From: JAOTYV01 sp041557595
GTDB lineage: Bacteria > Pseudomonadota > Alphaproteobacteria > UBA8366
DNA length: 20,732 nt
Direction: 5' to 3'
Assembly (NCBI GenBank): GCA_041557595.1
Contig: JBFFGE010000074.1
Span: forward strand, 1-20,732
Position numbers and translations under genes: made by a program. Below, piece after piece: positions 1 to 5,786 of the stretch; the first letter of the stretch is position 1, and each line of letters opens with the position of its first letter. The notes under the pieces are model-generated. The model did not search any database, had not been told where the DNA came from, and saw only the letters and a list, made by a program, of their open reading frames with translations.

Positions 1-1
1 C

Positions 2-133
2 ACCGACTTATCGGTCCACAGCCAGGATAAACTCAACGCCGTCGCACGGGAACTCAACGAGAGACCGAGAAAGACCTTGAACTACTTTTCACCCGCTGAG
101 AAGTTCGACGAGTGTGTTGCGGCGATCGGTTGA
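2..133 (+). pseudogene. IS30-family transposase, C-terminal fragment cut by the window edge
   Basis: The frame starting at base 2 is open for 43 codons and ends in TGA. It contains the motif LNERPRKTLNYFSPAEKF, the hallmark C-terminus of IS30-family DDE transposases (catalytic core ending followed by N-x-R-P-R-K-T-L-x-x-x-x-P-x-E). The transposase would cut and rejoin the ends of its insertion sequence. Only the last part lies in the window, so I cannot tell whether the full gene is intact upstream. I could not recognise the terminal inverted repeat that should lie just after the stop codon. The feature marks the left flank of this region as a site of past insertion. Confidence 0.85.
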
Positions 134-218
134 ATCGGCAGACCATAACGGACGTTCGACCCCGGCGCCTTCGATCACTCCAGACCCACATCCGACCATC
201 GCTACGCTATACCCGATT

Positions 219-243
219 TTGACCCTGTGTTAGTTTGCTAACA
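219..243 (+). promoter_or_regulatory. Possible promoter/operator before the BNR protein
   Basis: A TTGACC hexamer (219-224) resembles a -35 box. It is followed by the short dyad TGTTAG-TTTG-CTAACA (228-243), which could be an operator or overlap the -10 region. No good -10 hexamer is visible at standard spacing, so this is a weak suggestion. Confidence 0.2.
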
Positions 244-264
244 ATTGGTTGGGGTGTTGGTTCA

Positions 265-1425
265 GTGTGCTCAGGTAACATCACCGTCCTCGTCGGCACC
301 ACCAAAGGCGCCTTCATGATTTTTGGCGGTCATGACCGCAGCGGTTGGACCGTCAAGGGTCCGCTCTGCGAGGGCTGGCCGATCAATCATTTCGTCGGGG
401 ACCCGACCACGGGCGCGCTTTGGGCCGGTGGCGGCGGCGAATGGCATGGTGCGGGGATCTGGCGCACGGCGGACGACGGCGAGACGTGGAGCGTCGTCAG
501 GCTGACCAGGGGAACAATGGACGACTGGGCCGCAAACGATCCCGAGTTCGCCGAGATGATCGGCTGGACCGATGATCCCACGCCCTTCGGCAATACGTTC
601 TCGCAAATCTGGAGCCTCTGCCATGCCCATGGGACGCTCTATGCCGGAACAAAGCCGGCGGGGTTGCTGGCGAGCAGGGACGGCGGCGAAACCTGGGAAA
701 AGATTCACGGCCTGACGGATCACCCATCTGCGGAGAGCTGGAACCCCGGGGCCGCGGGCCTCGTGCTTCATACAATTGTGCCCCATCCGTCCGACCCGCA
801 GATGCTTTGGGTGGGGATCTCGGCGGCGGGTGTCTTCGCGACAGAAGACGGCGGCCTGACCTGGGACCGCCGCAATCGCCTATCCAATGTTGAGGCCTGT
901 GCGGACCACTCCCATCCGGCGGCTCCTCGCGATGGCGAAACCGGGCACTGTGTAAACAACATGATGCGCGCGCCCGGCGTCAATGATCTCCTTTACCAGC
1001 AAAACCATCATGGTGTCTGGCGCTCGGCGGATGGCGGTCGCAGTTGGGACGACATCACCGGCGGGCTCCCGTCCACGTTCGGGTTTCCGATTCGCGTTCA
1101 TCCGCGCGATCCCGACACTGTATGGACGCTGCCGCTGAACGGCGACATGGCCGGACGTTTCCCGCCAGAATCCGCCGCGGCGGTGTGGCGCTCGCGGGAT
1201 GGCGGGGAAAGCTGGCAGGACATGCGCGAGGGCTTGCCGCAGGAAGCGTGCTTCTTTACCGTGCTGCGTCAGGCCATGGCGGGTGACGACCGGGAACCGG
1301 CGGGCGTCTATTTCGAAACGAATAGCGGTTCAGTCTATGCCAGTCTCGATGAAGGAGATAGCTGGCAAGAGATCGCGAGGCACCTTCCAACTATCCTGTC
1401 TCTTGAGATTCTCAGCCGCCGCTGA
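265..1425 (+). CDS. BNR/Asp-box repeat (sialidase-like beta-propeller) protein
   Basis: The product has about 386 residues and at least six Asp-box motifs (S/T-x-D-x-G-x-T/S-W), seen as TADDGETW, SRDGGETW, TEDGGLTW, SADGGRSW, SRDGGESW and SLDEGDSW. Such repeats form the blades of a beta-propeller, as in sialidases and the WD40/YVTN/BNR-like family. The opening ITVLVGTTKGAF is typical of a cytoplasmic subgroup of unknown function often labelled exo-alpha-sialidase or glycosyl hydrolase. I see no signal peptide and no sialidase Arg triad, so glycosidase activity is not supported. I chose GTG at 265 because the family usually begins one or two residues before VLVGTxKGAF. TTG at 235 is the only longer option. 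The gene stands alone between an IS30 remnant and a palindromic element. Confidence 0.8.
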   Translation: MCSGNITVLVGTTKGAFMIFGGHDRSGWTVKGPLCEGWPINHFVGDPTTGALWAGGGGEWHGAGIWRTADDGETWSVVRLTRGTMDDWAANDPEFAEMIGWTDDPTPFGNTFSQIWSLCHAHGTLYAGTKPAGLLASRDGGETWEKIHGLTDHPSAESWNPGAAGLVLHTIVPHPSDPQMLWVGISAAGVFATEDGGLTWDRRNRLSNVEACADHSHPAAPRDGETGHCVNNMMRAPGVNDLLYQQNHHGVWRSADGGRSWDDITGGLPSTFGFPIRVHPRDPDTVWTLPLNGDMAGRFPPESAAAVWRSRDGGESWQDMREGLPQEACFFTVLRQAMAGDDREPAGVYFETNSGSVYASLDEGDSWQEIARHLPTILSLEILSRR

Positions 1426-1446
1426 TCGTTACGACCGGTTGCAACT

Positions 1447-1486
1447 AGAGCGGCGTGCGCCCATTCGGGCGCACATGAGCTGCTCT
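1447..1486. repeat. Palindromic intergenic repeat unit (RIME/REP-like), first hairpin
   Basis: The inner stem GTGCGCCC (1455-1462) pairs perfectly with GGGCGCAC (1467-1474) around the loop ATTC. The outer arms AGAGC (1447-1451) and GCTCT (1482-1486) also pair. The layout AGAGC...GCTCTATCTTTATGGAATGGATCA resembles dispersed intergenic palindromes of alphaproteobacterial genomes. It sits 22 bases after the BNR gene and may also act as a terminator, although it has no T-tract. Assignment to a named repeat family is from memory of the pattern, not from a search. Confidence 0.55.
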
Positions 1487-1500
1487 ATCTTTATGGAATG

Positions 1501-1544
1501 GATCAACCTGCCTTTAATTAATTCCAATTAAAGGCAGGTTGATC
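1501..1544. repeat. Perfect 19-bp inverted repeat (cruciform/terminator-like hairpin)
   Basis: GATCAACCTGCCTTTAATT (1501-1519) is followed by the six-base spacer AATTCC and its exact reverse complement (1526-1544). A perfect 19-bp stem is far beyond chance. It lies 14 bases after the first palindrome, so both probably belong to one composite mobile repeat of roughly 100 bases. The AT-rich apex means that either strand would form a stable hairpin. It may stop transcription leaving the BNR gene. Confidence 0.8.
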
Positions 1545-1859
1545 TAGCGTTCGTGACGTGCGTCCTGACCAATATTTGGATCAAGGGAGTCGTCCGCCCC
1601 ATCGGCGCAACAAAACCGGCCTTGTCGTCGTTGTCACACGGCGACCCTTCGGCACCATCGGACGAAGGTCTGCTTTTGTCTGATAATGGAAAATGTTGGT
1701 TTGGACCCGAGAGTCCAAAACGGGTCATGATTGGACGCCAATCATCTCCCGCACAGTGCCCGCCTTACCCCGGTTAGCGGACTGATTTACACATTGCGCG
1801 GACATCGCATTTGAAATGCCGGCTTGCCCCATAGGGGCTTGTTTCTGTATCAAACGGTC

Positions 1860-2753
1860 ATGGTGGATATCGACCAGCAGGCAGAACTCTCCCGCGCCGG
1901 CGCGAATGTGTCGACCCGGTGGGGCGGATTCCTTCATCTATGCCGCCTCTACCCGCTGGGCGCCGTCGGAACGGTCATCGTGTTCGTGTTCGTCATGGCG
2001 GCGGTGTTCGCCGATGTGATCGCGCCGTACGACCCGTTACAGACCAGCGCACCGCTTTCGCTGCAGGCGCCCAACGCGGAACGCCCCATGGGCTCCGACG
2101 TGATGGGGCGCGACATGTTGAGCCGTATTGTCCACGGCGCGCGCATATCGCTCGCCGTCGGCGTGTTCTCCGTCCTGTTCGGCGGCGGCCTCGGCGTGAT
2201 CATTGGCCTGATGTCCGGCTTCCTGATGGGGTGGTTCGACCTGATCATCCAGCGCATCGTCGACATCATGCAGGCGCTGCCGCTGCTCGTCATGGCGCTG
2301 GTCATGGCCGCCTCGCTGGGGCCGTCGCTGGAAAACACGATTATCGCGATCTCGATCCCCCTGGTGCCGGATGTCGCCCGCGTCGTCCGTTCCAGTACGC
2401 TGGCCATGCGTGAGATGGCCTTTGTCGAGGCCGCCCGCGCCGCCGGCATGAGCGAACTCCGCATCGCCCTGAAACAGATATTGCCCAACATCATGGCGCC
2501 GTTGATCGTGATCGGCACCGCGCAGCTCGGCTCCGCCATCCTGGTCGAAGCCTCGCTTTCCTTCCTCGGCCTCGGGGTGCCGGAACCCCATCCTTCCTGG
2601 GGCCGCATGCTGTCGGAATCGGCCGCCGAATATGTCCGCGTCGCACCCTGGCTGGTGATTTTCCCCGGACTCGCTATCAGCGCCGCGGTGTTCGGCACCA
2701 ATCTGATGGGCGACGCAATCCGCGACATCCTGGATCCGAGGCAACGGCGGTAG
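1860..2753 (+). CDS. DppC/OppC-type ABC transporter permease (orphan)
   Basis: This inner-membrane protein of about 297 residues belongs to the peptide/opine/nickel ABC permease family and would form half of the transport channel. Hallmarks are the N-terminal block PMGSDVMGRDMLSR followed by GARISL, the EAA loop EAARAAGM...ILPNIMAPLIV (residues about 190-217) that docks the ATPase, and the family signature SFLGLGVPEPHPSWGRML. Six membrane segments can be read. ATG at 1860 is preferred over an upstream in-frame TTG at 1824, which would add an unlikely leader; neither has a clear Shine-Dalgarno. No binding protein, DppB partner or DppD/F ATPase lies nearby, so it must pair with subunits encoded elsewhere or be a leftover. 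Substrate cannot be assigned. Confidence 0.9.
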   Translation: MVDIDQQAELSRAGANVSTRWGGFLHLCRLYPLGAVGTVIVFVFVMAAVFADVIAPYDPLQTSAPLSLQAPNAERPMGSDVMGRDMLSRIVHGARISLAVGVFSVLFGGGLGVIIGLMSGFLMGWFDLIIQRIVDIMQALPLLVMALVMAASLGPSLENTIIAISIPLVPDVARVVRSSTLAMREMAFVEAARAAGMSELRIALKQILPNIMAPLIVIGTAQLGSAILVEASLSFLGLGVPEPHPSWGRMLSESAAEYVRVAPWLVIFPGLAISAAVFGTNLMGDAIRDILDPRQRR

Positions 2754-2805
2754 GCCGGACGGATTGGATTTCCGCCGGGTTTATGGGGTAAGTTAGGGAT
2801 GCGGA

Positions 2806-2835
2806 ACGGTGCCGTTCGGTGGGGTCGAGCACCGT
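2806..2835. other. Small inverted repeat upstream of the dioxygenase
   Basis: ACGGTGC (2806-2812) and GCACCGT (2829-2835) are inverted copies separated by 16 bases, just upstream of the dioxygenase ribosome binding site. A nested GAACGG-TG-CCGTTC also occurs. This could be an operator or a leader hairpin; the evidence is only the symmetry. Confidence 0.25.
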
Positions 2836-2878
2836 CCCTTGAGAGATGCACAAGGTTAATGCAAGGAAGGACAGATCG

Positions 2879-3823
2879 ATGTCAATGGAAGCCGTGCAGG
2901 GAGACGCCGCAACGTCGCCGTCAACCATCGAGGTGACACCGCTCACCCTCCATGTGGGCGCGGAGATCGGCGGCGTCGATCTCACCCGCTCGTTGCCGCC
3001 CGAGCAGGTCCGCGATATCCGGGCGACCTGGCTCAAATGGAAGGTCGTGTTTTTCCGCGACCAGTCGATGACCCATCGCCAGCACATCGATTTTTCGCGC
3101 CAGTTCGGCGACGTGACGCCCGGCCACGTGGTCTATGGCAACGACGGCGAATTTCCGGAGATCTACCCGATCTCCAAGCACCGCACGGCGAACCATTTTC
3201 ACGATCAGGTGCTGCTGCGCCCGTGGACGGGCTGGCATACGGACATTACCGCGGCGATTAACCCGCCCATGGCCTCGATCCTGCGCGGCGTCATCGTTCC
3301 GCCCTTTGGCGGCGACACGCAGTTCACCAGCATGATGGCCGCCTACCAGGCGTTGTCGCCGACGATGCGGTCCTTCGTCGACGGGTTGCGCGGCATCTAC
3401 CGGAACAGCCCGCCGCAGAATGTCGAGGTGAAGGGCGACTACAAGGAAATGATTCAGAACCGCTCGCTGGTGTCCGAGCATGCCCTGGTGCGGGTCCATC
3501 CGGAAACGGGCGAGCGGGCGTTGTATACCGGCCCGAGTCATCTGAAATCGATCGTTGGCTTGACCCCGACCGAAAGCCAGGCGCTGCTCGAAATGTTGTG
3601 GGAGCATCTCACGCGTCCGGAATTCACGGTGCGCTTCAAATGGGAGCCCGGCAGCGTCGCGTTCTGGGACAATCGGTCGGTATGCCATCTGGCGCCGCGC
3701 GACATCTTCGCGTCCGATTACGACCGCCAGTTCTATCGGACCACGCTGGTCGGCGACGTGCCGGTCGGCGTCGACGGCACGGCGTCGACATCGCTGGAAG
3801 GCGATCCGATTACCGCGGCGTAA
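2879..3823 (+). CDS. TauD/TfdA-family 2-oxoglutarate-dependent dioxygenase
   Basis: The product (314 residues) is a non-heme Fe(II), 2-oxoglutarate-dependent oxygenase. The iron triad is visible as H120-x-D122 in GWHTDITAA and H270 in RSVCHLAPRD, and the co-substrate-binding arginine as R287 in QFYRTTLVG. The family hydroxylates small acidic molecules (taurine, 2,4-D, alkylsulfates), usually releasing sulfite, an aldehyde or a similar fragment. Substrate-pocket residues do not match E. coli TauD closely enough to name a substrate. ATG at 2879 is chosen because AAGGAAGG (2863-2870) sits 8 bases upstream; ATG at 2846 has no such site. It follows the permease by about 125 bases on the same strand, and the permease could deliver its substrate, though this is inference. 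Confidence 0.9.
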   Translation: MSMEAVQGDAATSPSTIEVTPLTLHVGAEIGGVDLTRSLPPEQVRDIRATWLKWKVVFFRDQSMTHRQHIDFSRQFGDVTPGHVVYGNDGEFPEIYPISKHRTANHFHDQVLLRPWTGWHTDITAAINPPMASILRGVIVPPFGGDTQFTSMMAAYQALSPTMRSFVDGLRGIYRNSPPQNVEVKGDYKEMIQNRSLVSEHALVRVHPETGERALYTGPSHLKSIVGLTPTESQALLEMLWEHLTRPEFTVRFKWEPGSVAFWDNRSVCHLAPRDIFASDYDRQFYRTTLVGDVPVGVDGTASTSLEGDPITAA

Positions 3824-3841
3824 GCGCGGGGCGTCCGCCGC

Positions 3842-4192
3842 CTAAACCACCTTGCGCAGGATGTGCCGGCGATTCCGGGTGAAGGGGCGGACCTGTTCCG
3901 GCCAACGGCCCTTTTCCACGGCCTCCGCCCACGCGTCGCTGCGCACGACGTCGGGGCTCTCGATCTCATACACGGCGCTATAGGAAGGCTGGCCCTCGCC
4001 CGTGAGAGGGCGTTCCTCACCGCCGATCATCATGGCGCCCGGTTCGGTCTTGAGCCGTGTAACGGACAGGACGCCCGGTACCTTCAACAGGGTCGGCACG
4101 TGCTCCTGATCATAGACTTCGTTGAACAGCGCCTCCTTGTCGCGATCGACGTCCATGCTGGCGATGAACACATAGCGTGCGGTGATCGGCAT
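3842..4192 (-). CDS. Small EthD-like dimeric alpha/beta-barrel protein
   Basis: A 116-residue protein with the pattern of EthD/Dabb ferredoxin-like folds: an opening beta strand YVFIASMDV, then FNEVYDQEHVPTLLKVPGVLSVTRL, where the Y-D-x-E-H-x-P segment followed by L-x-x-P-G-V/F is the family signature, and later YSAVYEIESPDVV. Such proteins work as dimers, as accessory factors in degradation of xenobiotics or as small cofactor-independent enzymes; the reaction here is unknown. The start has GGAGAG about 6 bases upstream. It is the last gene of a minus-strand series (DUF1499, OsmC, this gene), 86 bases after the read-through end of the OsmC gene, and converges on the dioxygenase with an 18-base gap. 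Confidence 0.75.
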   Translation of the reverse strand: MPITARYVFIASMDVDRDKEALFNEVYDQEHVPTLLKVPGVLSVTRLKTEPGAMMIGGEERPLTGEGQPSYSAVYEIESPDVVRSDAWAEAVEKGRWPEQVRPFTRNRRHILRKVV

Positions 4193-4278
4193 GATTGCTC
4201 TCCGGTGTTGGCCATTTGTGCATACCGCAACGGCATCGGTCGACAGGCAAAATCCGGGCTGTCCGAATTGATGTCGAT

Positions 4279-4719
4279 TTATCGAGCCTGCGGCTCCGCG
4301 TGTGCGGTGAAGTCCACGGTGGTGTCAGCAGTCGCCACGGCGACAGAACCGTAAATGGGTCACCGTTGTTTCCATGTCTTGACGAGAAAGCGCGCGTCGT
4401 CGTCGCGCACGCCCCACATCCGGAACTGTATCCGCACCGCGTCGTATAGCGAGACGTCGCCGGCCGGCTTGTCGGCGTCCCGGTAGGCCGCGACGCTAAC
4501 CTCCATGCTCTCGAGCGCACGGTCTTCGGTGCTGGCGATCGTCTCGACCATGTTCACTGCGCATGCCGCGATGGAGGCGCAGAACAGCTCACCTGCGCCG
4601 ACCGCGTCGCCGCCGGTGTTTTCCGCAACCCAATGATGATTGCGCGCATTGCAAATCGATCGGCCGACGACGCCGGTGCTGTAGCTTCGCGCCTGATAGG
4701 CCAGTGCCAACGCAGCCAT
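4279..4719 (-). CDS. OsmC-family protein with in-frame UGA, probable selenoprotein
   Basis: OsmC-family proteins are dimeric thiol peroxidases that reduce organic hydroperoxides using two cysteines. The first is visible as C53 in CASIAACAVNM, after the conserved GAGELF turn. The frame from ATG 4717-4719 (AGGAGC 6 bases upstream) reaches TGA at 4360-4362 after 119 residues, ending FLVKTWKQR. Read through, it continues PIYGSVAVATADTTVDF for 26 more codons to TAA (4279-4281), giving 146 residues, the normal family length. In relatives the residue after this helix is Cys followed by PI(Y/S), as in FCPISKVI of the OsmC gene at 10928-11392. The UGA therefore replaces the second catalytic cysteine, fitting Sec120. 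A SECIS-like hairpin follows. A nonsense mutation is the alternative, but would not explain why TGA falls on that codon. The gene lies between DUF1499 and EthD-like genes on the same strand. Confidence 0.85.
4321..4350 (-). promoter_or_regulatory. Candidate bacterial SECIS hairpin downstream of the OsmC UGA
   Basis: On the minus strand, GTCGC pairs with GCGAC around the loop CGTG (4331-4344), with a possible lower helix GGT/ACC (4348-4350 with 4321-4323). The loop begins 20 nt after the UGA; bacterial SECIS loops usually lie within roughly 16-37 nt and carry a G in the first two loop positions. The loop here has G second and contains GU, as does the E. coli fdhF loop. The stem is short and a hairpin of this size can arise by chance in GC-rich DNA, so the structure supports the UGA rather than proving it. 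Confidence 0.5.
4360..4362 (-). other. Putative selenocysteine codon (UGA) at residue 120 of the OsmC protein
   Basis: The codon on the minus strand is TGA, followed directly by CCC ATT TAC GGT (Pro-Ile-Tyr-Gly). In OsmC/YhfA-type proteins the motif is Cys-Pro-Ile-Tyr/Ser, so a one-for-one Cys-to-Sec replacement explains both the stop and the conserved tail. Decoding needs SelB, tRNA-Sec, SelA and SelD, none of which lie in this window. Confidence 0.78.
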
Positions 4720-4801
4720 GGAACGCTCCTGTGTTGTGACGCCCCCGCAGTGTGGCAAACTAGCCGAACTCCGGCAATGCCTATCCCGGCGGTCCCAAAT
4801 T

Positions 4802-5560
4802 TCAGGGCATCGAGAGCGCGCGCACCAGTTTTCGGATACGGTTGGCGTTGACGGCGGCATCGCGCCCGCCGACGCGCGAGGACGAGCGGATATCGACGCG
4901 GCTGCCCGAATCCTCGGCGGTGACGCGGATCGCCACGTCGTCGACGAAGCCGAAGATCAGGCTGGTTTCGGAGGCTTCGATCCGGCCCGCCGACTTGTCG
5001 GAGGTAATCACGGCCCAACCGAAGTCGTTGACCGCGGCCAGGGCGCGGTCAAACGCTTGGTCGACCGGAAGCGCCAGACGCACGGGCTTGATGTCCGGAT
5101 AGTGCGCTGCCTGCAGCTTGGCCTTGGCGGGACCGTAGGTAACGGGATTCTTGGCCTTGGTCGCCACGCGAATCTCGGCGGCCTTGACGAAGACCGGCGG
5201 GTTTTGCGGATCGGTGGTAATGTCGGACAATCGCGGCGAGGCCCTGAGCGCAACCCGATTGCTGTAGGGCACCCAGACGATAAGCAGTGCAACGACGATG
5301 CCGACACCCGCCATGGCGATGGCCGCCGGTCGCCTGTACCGGATCGCTTGTATGGCTCCCGCGACAGCGACGACGGTAACGCCCGCGGCGGCATAGATAA
5401 TCCATTCGATATAGCCGAAGGCGTCCCGCACGCCGAACGCGCCGGTCCGGTACGCCACGACAACCGCAATCAGCAGAATTGCGCAGAGAAGCGCGAGCCC
5501 CAGTCCAAGTTTCGCAAGCCTCACGCCGCGCGCACCGGAATATTTCGATGAATTGGCCAT
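4802..5560 (-). CDS. DUF1499-family membrane protein
   Basis: A 252-residue protein with three predicted membrane helices (about residues 16-37, 50-70 and 79-97), then a soluble DUF1499 domain. Family marks are LSDITTDPQNPPVFV at the start of the domain, GWAVITSDKSAGRIEASETS, a hydrophobic FGFVDDVAIRV strand, and the closing GSRVDIRSSSRVGGRDAAVNANRIR. The function of DUF1499 is unknown; these proteins are widespread in alphaproteobacteria. The start codon is preceded by AAGGACG. It reads toward the OsmC gene, which begins 82 bases after its stop; the two could be co-transcribed. Confidence 0.85.
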   Translation of the reverse strand: MANSSKYSGARGVRLAKLGLGLALLCAILLIAVVVAYRTGAFGVRDAFGYIEWIIYAAAGVTVVAVAGAIQAIRYRRPAAIAMAGVGIVVALLIVWVPYSNRVALRASPRLSDITTDPQNPPVFVKAAEIRVATKAKNPVTYGPAKAKLQAAHYPDIKPVRLALPVDQAFDRALAAVNDFGWAVITSDKSAGRIEASETSLIFGFVDDVAIRVTAEDSGSRVDIRSSSRVGGRDAAVNANRIRKLVRALSMP

Positions 5561-5786
5561 GATAGCGTCCTTACCTTGGATGGACGATGGAACTGTGAGG
5601 CGACAAAAGGCGTGGTCGCTATCACGACGTGCAACGCATCTATCAGATCAAATCCGCTTCAGCCGGGCAAGGGCGTTCGATAGCCTCCGGGAGACGGCGA
5701 CGGGGGAACGGTCGGGTGACTGCCGTCTCAAACCAGTTAACGTGCGCGGACTGCGGTCGCGATGTCCGCGCTTGCCCAAGTTCCTC

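Larger units (their letters stand above)
1426..1859. other. Non-coding, hairpin-rich interval between the BNR gene and the permease
   Basis: I find no convincing gene here. The left third holds the two palindromes described separately. Two more small hairpins follow: TTTGGAC-CCGAGA-GTCCAAA (1700-1719) and ATGATTGG-ACG-CCAATCAT (1727-1745), plus the short CCCC-ATA-GGGG (1827-1837). Short open frames on both strands have no recognisable motif or ribosome binding site. The partner genes expected before a DppC-type permease (dppA, dppB) are absent, so the interval may be a deletion or insertion scar. Confidence 0.6.

Noticed and set aside
1528..1728. Small 66-codon minus-strand frame after the palindromic element
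   Set aside because: No ribosome binding site, no motif, and it begins inside the hairpin region.
1949..2851. Minus-strand frame of 300 codons opposite the DppC permease
   Set aside because: No recognisable domain and the plus strand has an unambiguous permease.
4360..4719. OsmC gene called as a simple truncated 119-residue protein
   Set aside because: The conserved PIYGSVAVAT tail continues in the same frame past the TGA to a TAA; a read-through selenoprotein explains it better.
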